Shown: positions 52,867 to 62,131, counted from the stretch's first letter. The stretch is 64,000 bases of DNA from Coriobacteriaceae bacterium (GCA_025757745.1 CP107217.1:2232001-2296000), one strand, 5' to 3'. Notes: a model not told the origin generated them from the sequence alone. Made by a program: numbers and translations.

Positions 52867-53919
52867 TTATGCGACGGTGTAAACCCAGTTGTGCTTATCC
52901 TCGACAGCACCGGACTGGATACCGGTCAGGGTCTCGCGAAGCTTCTTCATCGCGGGGCCGATCTCGGTGCAGCCAGCCGGGAAGGTCACGGTCTCATCGG
53001 CACCGTAGACCTTGTTGTCGATCTCGCCCACCGGGGAGATGACGGCAGCGGTGCCGCACAGGCCGCACTCCACAAAGGTGCCGGCCTTGACCTCGGCCCA
53101 CTCGACGGGACGCTGGTCGACGGTCATGCCCAAATCCTCGGCAACCTGAACGAGCGAGCGACGGGTGATGGAGGGCAGGATGGAGTCGGTGTGCGACTGA
53201 GGAACGACGAGGGTGCCGTCCTCCTTCACGAACAGAACGTTCGCGCCACCGGTCTCCTCGACATAGGTGCGGGACTCGGAGTCGAGATACAGGTTCTCGG
53301 CATAACCCTCGCGATGGGCCTCCATCGTGGGCTTGAGGGACATGGCGTAGTTGAGGCCGGCCTTGATATTGCCGGTGCCATGCGGGGCCGCGCGGTCATA
53401 CTCGGAAACGCGCAGCTTAACGGGCTTAAGGCCGCCCTTAAAGTACGGACCGACCGGGGTCACGAGAATGCGGAACGTGTACTCAGGAGCGGGAGCCACG
53501 CCGATCACGTCACCGGAGCCGATCATAAACGGACGCACGTACAGGGTCGCACCGGAGCCGAAGGGCGGAACCCAGGCGGCGTTGGCAGAAACGACCTGCT
53601 TAACGGCCTCAACGAACTTGTCCTTGGGGAACGGGGGCATCTCGAGGCGCTGGGCAGAGTTATACATGCGCTCGGCGTTCATGTCGGGACGGAAGCAGAC
53701 GATGCTGCCGTCCTCGGCGGTGTAGGCCTTCAGGCCCTCAAAGACCTCCTGGCAATAATGGAAGATGCCGCCGCACTCGGAGACATGCAAGGTGTGGTCG
53801 GTGGTCAGGCCGCCCTCGTCCCACTCGCCGTCCTTCCAATGAGCCTCGTAGCTGTAATCGGTCTTCATGTAGCCAAAGCCGAGGCTACCCCAATCGATAT
53901 CCTTCTTCTCGACAGTCAT
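52867..53919 (-). CDS. ilvE: Branched-chain-amino-acid aminotransferase
   Basis: 350 residues of the fold-IV PLP enzymes, the longer BCAT group. FGYMKTDYSYEAHWKDGEWD at the start, EVFEGLKAY, RLEMPPFP, the PLP lysine in NIKAGLNYAMS, EETGGANVLFV and GTAAVISPVGEI. Transfers amino groups between Leu, Ile or Val and 2-oxoglutarate. AAGGAG precedes the ATG at 53919; the open frame extends upstream but those codons are not protein-like. The 230 bases upstream hold no other gene. Confidence 0.95.
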   Translation of the reverse strand: MTVEKKDIDWGSLGFGYMKTDYSYEAHWKDGEWDEGGLTTDHTLHVSECGGIFHYCQEVFEGLKAYTAEDGSIVCFRPDMNAERMYNSAQRLEMPPFPKDKFVEAVKQVVSANAAWVPPFGSGATLYVRPFMIGSGDVIGVAPAPEYTFRILVTPVGPYFKGGLKPVKLRVSEYDRAAPHGTGNIKAGLNYAMSLKPTMEAHREGYAENLYLDSESRTYVEETGGANVLFVKEDGTLVVPQSHTDSILPSITRRSLVQVAEDLGMTVDQRPVEWAEVKAGTFVECGLCGTAAVISPVGEIDNKVYGADETVTFPAGCTEIGPAMKKLRETLTGIQSGAVEDKHNWVYTVA

Positions 53920-54146
53920 ATGTCGCTCCTTACATACACAGTTGCATACTCGCGAACTCGCACGCAAGGACCGAGGCCGACCGCGTCGCAACGTCGCACG
54001 CCCGGAGCGTAGAGCCGGACGGGACACGCGAACGGCATCAAAGCCGATGGCACGTCGATTCGCATGCACGAGATTGTACTCCCCGCACGCGTCTGATAAA
54101 ACGCTTTTCTTTAACTAAGTAAAGTATTTTCATTTGCCTTCAACAC

Positions 54147-54180
54147 AAAAGGCCCGCCATCGAATCCGATGACGGGCCTT
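54147..54180 (-). terminator. Terminator of the DedA gene
   Basis: AAGGCCCGTCATCG-GATT-CGATGGCGGGCCTT on the minus strand, one mismatch, followed by TTTTGTG. Confidence 0.85.
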
Positions 54181-54208
54181 GGAATTAACGTCCGAAAACA
54201 AGCTCGGA

Positions 54209-54856
54209 CTAGGCGTTCTTTTTACCGAGCTTAGCCTTAACCAAACCGACCACGGTCGGAATAATCGACACGGCAACAATGCCCACGATCAGCAGCTCAA
54301 AGTGCTCCTGCACAAACGGAATGCCACCAAAGAAGTAGCCCAGCAGCGTAAAGACCGTCGACCAGGTAATGCCGCCCAGCACGTTAAAGATGACAAAGTT
54401 GCGCCAGTGCATACCGCCCATGCCGGCGATAAAAGGCACAAAGGTGCGGATGAACGGGAAGAAGCGACCGAGGAAGATGGCCAGATGGCCCCACTTATCC
54501 AGGAAATCCTCGGACTTTTTGATGCGCTCGGGCGTCATGGCCTTTACCTTGCCCGAGGCGATAATCTTTTTGCCAAAGAAGTGACCGATCATAAAGTTGC
54601 ACTGATCGCCTAGGATGGCTGCGGCCCATGCGGTGGCCAGAAGCGCCACGATGTTAAAGCCGCCGTTATGGGCAAAGAAGCCCGAGGCGAACAGCAGTGA
54701 ATCGCCCGGGAGAAACGGGAAGAACACCACGCCCGTCTCGATAAAGATGATCAGGAACACGCAGCCGTAGGCCATAAGCGGGCCGGCGGCGATCCAGCTG
54801 GCGATCGCGGTGCGTGGGTCCTTAAGCAACTCGGCGATAAAATTGATGAAACCCAT
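54209..54856 (-). CDS. DedA-family membrane protein
   Basis: 215 residues with about five hydrophobic segments. The family blocks ETGVVFFPFLPGDSLLFASG, LGDQCNFMIGHFFGKK and the re-entrant FLGRFFPFIRTFVPFIAGMG with its conserved Arg are all present. DedA proteins move phospholipids or their headgroup carriers across the membrane and support envelope energetics and resistance to cationic peptides. GAGAGG before the ATG at 54856. Confidence 0.93.
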   Translation of the reverse strand: MGFINFIAELLKDPRTAIASWIAAGPLMAYGCVFLIIFIETGVVFFPFLPGDSLLFASGFFAHNGGFNIVALLATAWAAAILGDQCNFMIGHFFGKKIIASGKVKAMTPERIKKSEDFLDKWGHLAIFLGRFFPFIRTFVPFIAGMGGMHWRNFVIFNVLGGITWSTVFTLLGYFFGGIPFVQEHFELLIVGIVAVSIIPTVVGLVKAKLGKKNA

Positions 54857-55080
54857 GAAGTAAAACCTCTCAGTTGTGGGCGCGGACACGTCCAAGTTGA
54901 CCAGTATACGGTTGCGGCGCCCCCTCGTGCGCAACCCCACAAAAGCATGACTCCATTACCAGCAAGTTTGCATAACTGACACCTGTCGCCCAAAGCAAAG
55001 CAAGATCGCCCTTCCTAATCCCTAGCGAATCGCTATACTTTATTGAATCGCATTGCCATGGCGCTAAGGGAGGGCGGCCG

Positions 55081-55785
55081 GTGAGCTTTATCAATACCAT
55101 TCGCGAGGACATCAAGACCGTCCAGGCGCAGGACCCCGCCGCGCAAAACGGTCTAGTCATCTTCCTTTCCTATCCTGGCCTGCACGCCAAGTGGAACCAC
55201 GTGCCCGAGCACTGGCTGTGGGAGCACGGTCATCGCTCACTCGCCCGTGTGCTCTCGCAAATCACCCGCCACATCACCGGCGTCGAGATTCACCCTGCCG
55301 CGCAGATCGGCAAGCATCTCTTTATCGACCACGCCATGGGCGTCGTCATCGGCGAAACCACCATCGTGGGCGACAACTGCGTGCTCTACCAGGGCGTCAC
55401 GCTCGGCGGTACCGGCAACGAGACCGGCAAGCGCCACCCCACCCTGGGCAACAACGTCACCGTGGGCACGGGCGCCAAGGTGCTCGGCAACATTCGCATC
55501 GGCAACAACGTCAAGATCGGCGGCAACTCGGTTGTCGTTAAGGACGTGCCCGACAACTGCACCGTCGTTGGCGTGCCGGGACGCATCATCAAGCGTAACG
55601 GCTGCCGCGTGTTCGAGGAGAGCTTCGACGCCAAGCAGCATCGCGAGTACATGCCCGACGCCGCCGCCGAGCAGTCCGCGCTCAACCGTCAAGGCATCGC
55701 TGAGAACGCCCGCCGCGTCAAGGAACTCGAGCGAGAGGTGGCCGAGCTCAAGGCCCTCGTCGCCAAGCTCGTGGACGAGCGCTAG
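55081..55785 (+). CDS. cysE: Serine O-acetyltransferase
   Basis: 234 residues of the short CysE group. A helical N-terminus (ARVLSQITRHITGVEIHPAA) leads into hexapeptide repeats (IGKHLFIDHAMGVVIGETTI, GVTLGGTG, VTVGTGAKVLGNIRIG) with the catalytic His pair in HPAAQIG and DHAMG. Makes O-acetylserine for cysteine synthesis. A C-terminal coiled coil (VKELEREVAELKALVAKL) is unusual in length. GTG start with GGGAGGG upstream. No cysK adjacent. Confidence 0.94.
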   Translation: MSFINTIREDIKTVQAQDPAAQNGLVIFLSYPGLHAKWNHVPEHWLWEHGHRSLARVLSQITRHITGVEIHPAAQIGKHLFIDHAMGVVIGETTIVGDNCVLYQGVTLGGTGNETGKRHPTLGNNVTVGTGAKVLGNIRIGNNVKIGGNSVVVKDVPDNCTVVGVPGRIIKRNGCRVFEESFDAKQHREYMPDAAAEQSALNRQGIAENARRVKELEREVAELKALVAKLVDER

Positions 55786-55823
55786 GGCCGCGGGCAACCG
55801 CCACAGCATTAACGCCAGCACAA

Positions 55824-55865
55824 AAGGCGCGCCAGGGAATCCGCCCCCGGCGCGCCTTCTTTTCG
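55824..55865 (+). terminator. Terminator of cysE
   Basis: AAGGCGCGCC and GGCGCGCCTT form a 10-bp stem, then CTTTTCG. Confidence 0.85.
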
Positions 55866-55896
55866 ATGTGGCATGCGGGACTGCCCCTTTGTCACC

Positions 55897-57900
55897 TTAT
55901 GCGAACTGGCTTAGGTAGAGGTCGGCATAGGCACCCTCGGCAGCCAGCAGCTCCTTATGCGTGCCTTGCTCGATAATGTTGCCGTGATCCATAACCAAGA
56001 TCAGGTCGGCATCGACGATCGTCGACAGACGGTGCGCGATCACAAAGCTCGTGCGCCCGCGCATGAGCGCGTCCATGGCGCGGCCGATGGCGAGCTCGGT
56101 GCGCGTGTCCACGCTTGAGGTCGCCTCGTCCAGGATGAGAATCGCCGGATTGTTGAGCAGCACGCGCGCGATGGTCAGCAACTGACGTTGGCCTTGGCTG
56201 ATGCTCTCGGCATCGTTAGCCACACGCGTGTCGTAGCCCTGCGGCATAGTGCGCACAAAGAAGTCGACCTGCGCGGCGCGCGCAGCCGCCACGATCTCGT
56301 CGCGCGTTGCCTCGGGGCAGCCGTAGGCGATGTTTTCGGCAATCGTGCCGTCGAACAGCCAGGCGTCCTGCAGCACCATGCCAAACTGCTGGCGCAGCTC
56401 GCCGCGGTCCATGCGGCTCGTATCCACGCCGTCGAGCGTAATGCGGCCGCCGTCGATCTCGTAAAAGCGCATAAGCAGGTTGATGAGCGTGGTCTTACCC
56501 GCACCCGTAGTTCCCACCACGGCGATCTTCTGGCCCGGCTCGGCGGCAAACGACACGTCGCGCATAAGAGGTTTGTCGGACGAATAACCAAAGCGCACGT
56601 GCTCAAAAGCGACGCGGCCCTCAACGCGGCCCGGCAGCTTGGCGGCCTCGTCCGACAGCGGATCGGCCTCCATCTCGGGCTCATCGAGCAGGTCGAACAC
56701 GCGCTCCGCACTCGCTAACGCGCTCTGCAGCGAGTTGAAAGTAAACGACAGCTGCGTCATGGGTTCGGATGCCTCGTAGATAAACTGGAAGAACGCCTGG
56801 AACACGCCGACGGTCATGTGACCGGCGACCAGCATGCTGCAGCCCACCAGCGCGATCACGATCTGCGCCAAACGGCCGATAAAGCGCACCGCAGGACCGA
56901 CGGCATTGATCATAAAGTCGGCCTTGGTACTCACGCGCGCCAGCTCCCTCGAGGCCTCATGCACTTCGGCAGAGCTCTGACGCTCGCGGTTAAACGCGCG
57001 AATCACCAGACGGCCCGAGTAGCCTTCCTCGACCGCACTCGTAATCTTGGACACCCACTCCTGGCGCTCGCCGGTCACGTCATGTGTGCGAGACGAGACC
57101 ACTTTGGTCACCAGCAGCGACAACGCCGTAAAGAACAAAAAGACCAGCGTGAGCGGCACGCTAAACACGAACATCACGCCCACGGCGCCCACCACGGTGC
57201 CGATCGACACCAGCAACTGCAGCAGTCCGCGCTGCATGCTTTCGGACATCTTGTCCAAGTCGTTGGTCGCGCGGCTGACGACCTCGCCGGGACGATGCGC
57301 GTCATAATAGGCGAGCGGCAGACGGTTGAGCTTTTGAGCGATGCGGTTACGCAGACGCAGGTTGAGGCGTTCGGCCACGCTCGACATCAAAAAGCTCTGG
57401 AGCGCGTAGAACGAGGCGGCGGCCGTCCAGATCATAAAGTAGATGAAGATGGTCCTGCCGCAGTTCTCCCAGGTGATACTGAAGGTGGTGTCGTTGGCAA
57501 ACGCCAGCTTCACGTGTCCCCACAGCTCATCGATGACGCGAGCGCTGTACGCCGGCGCCGCGGTGTTAAAGATGGCGTAGAACACGATGCTCGCGAACAC
57601 GAGGTAGAAACGCCAGTGATCGCCGGCGGCCTCGCTCCACAGACGGCGCACCGTCGCCCAGGTGTCACTGGGTTTCTCGTCCTCGTCCTCGTCGCCCACA
57701 TCGCGCATGCGCTCTGCCTCAGCACGGGCGCGCTCGTCCTCGGCGCGTTCGTTTTCCTCGTAGAGCGCTTGGCGGCGAGCCTCGCGTTCGGCTGCAGCCT
57801 TGGCGGCATCGTCCAGACCGGGCGCGACCGCCGTCTCCTCAGCCGTCCCTGCTGCCACGACGCCATCAACGACGCCCTGATTCTTGAGCTCCTCGGTCAT
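55897..57900 (-). CDS. Heterodimeric ABC exporter subunit, catalytic half (pair 4)
   Basis: 667 residues. An unusual cytosolic N-terminus of about 85 residues is Ala/Glu/Arg-rich (REARRQALYEENERAEDER) and probably a coiled coil. The six-helix domain follows, then a nucleotide-binding domain with Walker A GTTGAGKTT, signature ISQGQ and Walker B LILDEATSS, ending HRLST. This is the complete-site partner of the gene at 57902. The ATG at 57900 lies one base after that gene's stop with GGAGGTG upstream. Confidence 0.92.
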   Translation of the reverse strand: MTEELKNQGVVDGVVAAGTAEETAVAPGLDDAAKAAAEREARRQALYEENERAEDERARAEAERMRDVGDEDEDEKPSDTWATVRRLWSEAAGDHWRFYLVFASIVFYAIFNTAAPAYSARVIDELWGHVKLAFANDTTFSITWENCGRTIFIYFMIWTAAASFYALQSFLMSSVAERLNLRLRNRIAQKLNRLPLAYYDAHRPGEVVSRATNDLDKMSESMQRGLLQLLVSIGTVVGAVGVMFVFSVPLTLVFLFFTALSLLVTKVVSSRTHDVTGERQEWVSKITSAVEEGYSGRLVIRAFNRERQSSAEVHEASRELARVSTKADFMINAVGPAVRFIGRLAQIVIALVGCSMLVAGHMTVGVFQAFFQFIYEASEPMTQLSFTFNSLQSALASAERVFDLLDEPEMEADPLSDEAAKLPGRVEGRVAFEHVRFGYSSDKPLMRDVSFAAEPGQKIAVVGTTGAGKTTLINLLMRFYEIDGGRITLDGVDTSRMDRGELRQQFGMVLQDAWLFDGTIAENIAYGCPEATRDEIVAAARAAQVDFFVRTMPQGYDTRVANDAESISQGQRQLLTIARVLLNNPAILILDEATSSVDTRTELAIGRAMDALMRGRTSFVIAHRLSTIVDADLILVMDHGNIIEQGTHKELLAAEGAYADLYLSQFA

Positions 57901-57901
57901 G

Positions 57902-59626
57902 CTACTCACCTCCCTTCATCTGCGATTCCGCGATGGCGCGGTACACCTCGCAGGTCTCCATCAACTCGTCGTGCGTGCCCAAGCCCACGACCTCGCCATC
58001 CTTGAGCACCACGATCTGGTCGGCATGCAGAATGGTCGAGATACGCTGCGCGATGATGAGAACCGCGGCATCGCGCGTCTCGTCCTGCAGCGCATGGCGC
58101 AGGGCCGCGTCGGTCTTGAAGTCCAGGGCCGAAAAGCTATCGTCGAAGATATACAGATCAGCGTGCTTCATGAGCGCACGGGCGATGGCCAGACGCTGAC
58201 GCTGGCCGCCCGAGAAGTTCGTACCGCCCTGCGCCACCGGGGTATCGAGCCCCTGCGGCTGATCGAGCACAAAGGTGCTCTGGGCAACCTGCAGCGCGTG
58301 AAGCATGTCGGCCTCGGTCGCATCCTCGTTGCCATAGCGCAGGTTGCTCGCCACCGTGCCCGAGAACAGCCAAGCCTTCTGCGGCACGTAGGCGATATGC
58401 CCGCGAATCTCGTCTTGCGAAAGGTCGCGCAGGTCAACACCATTGAGGCGAATGGCACCCTTCGTGGCATCGTGGAAACGCAACAAGAGCTTGGCCACCG
58501 TCGACTTGCCCGATCCCGTCGAGCCTACAATTGCCGTGGTCTGTCCGCGGCGGCAGGCAAAGCTCAGGTCGCACAGGGTGTCCTCGTCGGCGTCGTCAAA
58601 ACGGAACGACATATGGTCGAACACGGCGACCGCGTCTGCTCCGTCCTTTGAGTCGGACGCGCCCGCGTTGAGCGTTCGCTCGCCATCGACGATGCTCGGC
58701 TCAATCTGGAGCACCTGTTGTGCACGGTTGAGGCACGCCGCGGCGCGCGGAAGCGTCAGAATCACCATCTGCGCCATCATCACAAAGAACAGGATCAGAA
58801 TCGCGTATTCCAGCACGGCCGAGATGCTGCCGATTTGCATGGCGTGGACGCCTACGCGGTTGCCTCCCACCCACAGCACCGCCACCTCGGCGATGTTCAT
58901 CAGAAAGAAGCTGGAGCTATCGAGGCCCACAAACAGGTGGTTGACTTTGATGGCATTGGCCGCGTAATCGCTAAACACCTCGTCCAGGCGCTGCTCCTCA
59001 TGACGCTCCTTGTTAAACGCGCGGATGACGCGCACGCCCACGATGTTCTCGCGCAACACCACGTTCATACGGTCGATAAAACTCTGCAGGCGCATAAAAA
59101 TCGGCGCTGCGTTGGCGACCGTAAAGACCGCCGCCACCAGCACAATCGCCACGACTGCGCCCAGCAGCGTACCCATGGCGGGATCGATATGCCAGGCGAA
59201 GATGATGCCCGCCACGGCCAAAAACGGCACCGGCAGCACCAGCTGAATCGTCTGCAGAATCGCCTGCTGGATCACGTTGATGTCGTTGAGCGATCGTGTG
59301 ATCATCGAGCCGGTGCCAAAGCGCTCAAAGTCGCTGGCAGACAGCTCGAGCGACTTGTCGTAGACGGCGTTGCGGATGTCACAGGCCACGTTGGCTGCCA
59401 GGCGGGCCGAAAGATAGCAGCCCAGCACCGCGCCACCGCTGGCCATGCCGGTCGCGATAAGCATGTACAGGCCGTTGCGCAGGATGTAGTCGACATCACC
59501 CGTCGTGATGCCGGTATTGACCATATTCGCCAACATCGTAGGCACCAGCAGCGTGCCGACGTTATCTATCAGCAGCACAAACAGTGTCACCGCAATCAGC
59601 CCGCGATACGGCCTCATAAACCTCAT
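57902..59626 (-). CDS. Heterodimeric ABC exporter subunit, degenerate-site half (pair 4)
   Basis: 574 residues from the ATG at 59626, which overlaps the MarR stop as TAATG; a GTG at 59638 is the alternative. Six-helix transmembrane domain, then Walker A GSTGSGKST, signature FSGGQ and Walker B YIFDDSFSA, with Asp for the catalytic Glu. The FGTGSMITRSLNDINVIQQA intracellular loop is typical of this subunit type. Operon order MarR, degenerate half, catalytic half matches modules 1 and 2. Confidence 0.92.
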   Translation of the reverse strand: MRFMRPYRGLIAVTLFVLLIDNVGTLLVPTMLANMVNTGITTGDVDYILRNGLYMLIATGMASGGAVLGCYLSARLAANVACDIRNAVYDKSLELSASDFERFGTGSMITRSLNDINVIQQAILQTIQLVLPVPFLAVAGIIFAWHIDPAMGTLLGAVVAIVLVAAVFTVANAAPIFMRLQSFIDRMNVVLRENIVGVRVIRAFNKERHEEQRLDEVFSDYAANAIKVNHLFVGLDSSSFFLMNIAEVAVLWVGGNRVGVHAMQIGSISAVLEYAILILFFVMMAQMVILTLPRAAACLNRAQQVLQIEPSIVDGERTLNAGASDSKDGADAVAVFDHMSFRFDDADEDTLCDLSFACRRGQTTAIVGSTGSGKSTVAKLLLRFHDATKGAIRLNGVDLRDLSQDEIRGHIAYVPQKAWLFSGTVASNLRYGNEDATEADMLHALQVAQSTFVLDQPQGLDTPVAQGGTNFSGGQRQRLAIARALMKHADLYIFDDSFSALDFKTDAALRHALQDETRDAAVLIIAQRISTILHADQIVVLKDGEVVGLGTHDELMETCEVYRAIAESQMKGGE

Positions 59627-60138
59627 TAAGAGTCGCACGTCTCCCCCTCTTCTTGTTTTTCCACTTGGCTCTCGGCGGCTATCTGCTGTTTAAACGCCTC
59701 GCACTCCTCGTTGAGCACGTGGGAAAACTTGCCGACCAGGCGCATAATCTCACGCTGTTCCCAGGGCTCGAGCGCGCCAAAGGCACGCTGCTCGGCTTTA
59801 ACCGCCGGCAACGCATAGTGCTCGGCGAACCGCCGGCCCTCATCGGTCAAACAAACGACCTTATTCTTGCGGCTGCCTTCGGCGAATTCCAGCGTCGCAA
59901 GCCCTCGCGCCGTCAGGGTTTTAATTGCCGAGTTAATGGTCTGCTTGCTATAGAACCATTCGCTCGTGAGTCGGCTCACGGCAACATCTTCATCCGCCGT
60001 GCTGATATCGACGAGCATCCAATAGGCGCAATCCGAAAGGCCGCAGGCACGCGCGAACTCTGAATAAATACGGTCGAGCCCGTTGAGCATCCGGTCAAAA
60101 TCGACCGACGTAACCGCGCAATCCATCTCTCCCACCAT
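59626..60138 (-). CDS. MarR-family transcriptional regulator (pair 4)
   Basis: 170 residues. Winged helix: VAVSRLTSEWFYSKQTINSA, then TARGLATLEFAEGSRKNKVV and LTDEGRRF, with the basic wing. The C-terminal 25 residues are acidic. The first ATG at 60138 has no clear ribosome site; an ATG at 60126 has GGGAG very close. Two operator-like dyads, one inside the promoter spacer, lie upstream, so it almost certainly represses itself and the exporter. Confidence 0.9.
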   Translation of the reverse strand: MVGEMDCAVTSVDFDRMLNGLDRIYSEFARACGLSDCAYWMLVDISTADEDVAVSRLTSEWFYSKQTINSAIKTLTARGLATLEFAEGSRKNKVVCLTDEGRRFAEHYALPAVKAEQRAFGALEPWEQREIMRLVGKFSHVLNEECEAFKQQIAAESQVEKQEEGETCDS

Positions 60139-60142
60139 TCGA

Positions 60143-60200
60143 TAGTCCGAATTTTGACTAATTGAAGTTTCAGATTAGTCCGAGTTTTGACTATCGTCAA
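60143..60200 (-). promoter_or_regulatory. Promoter with two MarR operators
   Basis: On the minus strand TTGACG (60200-60195), exactly 17 bp, TAATCT (60177-60172). The dyad TAGTC-N8-GACTA occurs at 60143-60160 and 60176-60193, 33 bp apart; the upstream copy exactly fills the promoter spacer. Confidence 0.82.
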
Positions 60201-60240
60201 GGGCTTCGTTCGCAGCGCGCAGGCTATACAACATATCGAC

Positions 60241-60277
60241 AAAAAAGACCGCCGGCGCGGGGGCAGCGCCGGCGGTC
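60241..60277 (-). terminator. Terminator of the hypothetical gene at 60303
   Basis: On the minus strand GACCGCCGGCGC and GCGCCGGCGGTC form a 12-bp stem followed by TTTTTT. Confidence 0.92.
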
Positions 60278-60302
60278 ATGAGAGGAAATCGATTATTTGC
60301 TG

Positions 60303-60593
60303 CTAGGCGGCGACGGCCTCGTAGACCGTAGCGCCCGAGAAGCTATCGTGCAGGCTCTTGCCGCAGATCCAAGGCAGCTCGACGACCTCGCAGACCGTGT
60401 TGACCAGCTCGGAGCAGTCAGTAAAGTGGCCCTTATCGTTGAGGGCCTCGCAATCCTGAACACGCCAATAGCCATCGGTGTGCGTGATGTAGTACTCGTG
60501 ATCATTGATCGACACGAAAGCGCGCGTCTTGGAACGCAGCAGCTTCAGAAATCCTTCGAAATCGGTCTCGACGACATCTCCAGCCTGGAACAT
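60303..60593 (-). CDS. Conserved-looking hypothetical protein (96 residues)
   Basis: From the ATG at 60593, preceded by a strong CAGGAGG, the product is MFQAGDVVETDFEGFLKLL..., soluble, with four cysteines (QDCEAL, TDCSEL, TVCEV, WICGKS) and many aromatic residues (DHEYYITHTDGYWRV). I do not recognise a family. Good start signals and a dedicated terminator show it is a real gene. Single-gene unit; neighbours give no clue. Confidence 0.75.
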   Translation of the reverse strand: MFQAGDVVETDFEGFLKLLRSKTRAFVSINDHEYYITHTDGYWRVQDCEALNDKGHFTDCSELVNTVCEVVELPWICGKSLHDSFSGATVYEAVAA

Positions 60594-60885
60594 GATAGTT
60601 ACCTCCTGGCCCGGCGCCACCACGGCGCGTTGATAAACGTTGGTGCTTCTTTAGTAAAACCTTTATCAGGGGTTATGCGGGCATCATTTAGGCAAGTGGT
60701 AAAAAACCGCAGGGTAGACGGGATAAAACGTTTAACCATCCCATTGGTTTATCACATTCTTGCTGCAGTTTTATGCAGACCCACTTTTCTCATTGGTAGC
60801 CAGAGCCATTCGAAGCGCTTCGCGCGATTACGGTCTTGAGCCGACGGGTATGAACGTGGCATCTCAATCAACGTCAGGAGGACTC
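60594..60885. other. Intergenic region with a core fragment of the palindromic element
   Basis: Nearly 300 bases between divergent genes. AAAACCGCAGGGTAGACG at 60703-60720 resembles the core of the elements at 3993 and 18774, but no long arms are seen, so it may be a decayed copy or chance. TTTAACCATCCCATTGG follows. Promoters for both genes should be here but are not clear. Confidence 0.35.
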
Positions 60886-61407
60886 ATGGAGACCATCGAA
60901 GCGCTCATCCACCGCCGCAGCTGCCGTAACTATAGCGATCGCCCCGTCGAAGCCGAAAAGCTCGCACGCATTATCGAGGCAGGCCAGTACGCGCCCAGCG
61001 GCATGGGACGCCAGCCGGTGACGTTTGTCGCCGTCACCGACCCCGCGACCGTCGAGCGCCTCTCGCAGCTCAACGCCCAGGTTATGGGCAGCGATGGCGA
61101 TCCCTTCTACGGGGCCAAGACCGTTGTGGTAGTGCTCGTCGACCGCAGCGTGCCCACACATCTGGAAGACGGCTCGCTTGCCATGGGCAACCTGCTCAAC
61201 GCGGCGTATGCGCTGGGTGTTGATTCGTGCTGGATCCACCGCGCGCACGAGGTCTTCGACTCGCCCGAGGGCCTGGAGCTGCTGGCCAGCTGGGGTCTGC
61301 CTGCCGACGGAAGCCTGCGCGGCGTCGGCCACTGCATTCTGGGCTATGCCGAGGGCGCGCTTCCCGAGGCAAAGCCGCGCCGCGACAATGTGGTGTATGC
61401 AAGGTAA
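60886..61407 (+). CDS. Nitroreductase-family protein, short type
   Basis: 173 residues. METIEALIHRRSCRNYSDRP is the standard start, then GQYAPSGMGRQPVTF (FMN phosphate site) and GNLLNAAYALGVDSCWIHRA followed by CILGY. Uses FMN and NAD(P)H. CAGGAGG precedes the ATG at 60886. Shorter than the enzyme at 30775 and of a different subgroup. Followed by a perfect hairpin. Confidence 0.9.
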   Translation: METIEALIHRRSCRNYSDRPVEAEKLARIIEAGQYAPSGMGRQPVTFVAVTDPATVERLSQLNAQVMGSDGDPFYGAKTVVVVLVDRSVPTHLEDGSLAMGNLLNAAYALGVDSCWIHRAHEVFDSPEGLELLASWGLPADGSLRGVGHCILGYAEGALPEAKPRRDNVVYAR

Positions 61408-61412
61408 TTAGT

Positions 61413-61436
61413 TCCGCCGTTCTAACGAACGGCGGA
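61413..61436 (+). terminator. Hairpin after the nitroreductase gene
   Basis: TCCGCCGTTC-TAAC-GAACGGCGGA, perfect 10-bp stem directly after the stop codon; no T-run, so termination is uncertain. Confidence 0.5.
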
Positions 61437-61555
61437 CCCGCTGACGCTGCGCGGGCCGCTCGCTGTTGGTGACTGACATCGGGTGCGTCGCTGGTGACAT
61501 CTGGCACTTGGGCAGCTAAAAGGCCCCATCCCAAATCTGCTGTCCCACTCGAAAC

Positions 61556-62131
61556 TTATCTTGCCGATGGAGTTGTCGTCGCTTCGTTCGTGTGAGTCGT
61601 TTCGGCGCCGTCGTCTTGTTCGTCCTCGTCCTTTTGCGCATCGGCGATGGTGGAGGCCGCCGCAACGATACCGCGCTGGGTCGCGACGCCCGTCTGGGTC
61701 TGAACGCCCTCGACAACTTCTGTGCCTGCATGCGCGAGCTCGGGCGACTTAAACATTGCGTCCAGATTGGCCCCGCCGCCGGCGTAACCAAGCGCCGCGA
61801 GCGCGATGACAATCACCGCAACAACGACCGCGATCGGAACATAGCGATGCCAGCCTGCGGGATTGAGGCCGCTACGGCGAGCAGCGCCACGGCTAATGTA
61901 GCCAAGCGTTCCATCGTGCTTGAGCTTTGACCCCACCACACGCTTACGGCCCCACAGCGACGATTCGGCCTGCATGGCCAAGCGAGCGCTTGCCGAAGGA
62001 TAACCATATTTAGTGCGTTTGAACGAACCGTCGAAGCCCGAGGCGCTTTTGCCCCACGTCCGCGAAGTCGTGCGACGGTTGGCCGGCGCCGCGGGCTTTC
62101 GAGCCCGATTTGTTTTTGAAGTCTCCGCCAT
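61556..62131 (-). CDS. Unrecognised single-pass membrane protein
   Basis: 191 residues: a basic, Ser/Arg-rich cytosolic half (about 1-95, for example TSKTNRARKPAAPANRRTTS), one membrane segment near 97-120 (VPIAVVVAVIVIALAALGYA), then an outer part rich in Thr, Ala and acidic residues (ADAQKDEDEQDDGAETTHT). No family recognised. The layout suggests a membrane anchor with a disordered tail. GGGGG lies before the ATG at 62131. About 85 bases downstream of the regulator gene. Confidence 0.6.
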   Translation of the reverse strand: MAETSKTNRARKPAAPANRRTTSRTWGKSASGFDGSFKRTKYGYPSASARLAMQAESSLWGRKRVVGSKLKHDGTLGYISRGAARRSGLNPAGWHRYVPIAVVVAVIVIALAALGYAGGGANLDAMFKSPELAHAGTEVVEGVQTQTGVATQRGIVAAASTIADAQKDEDEQDDGAETTHTNEATTTPSAR

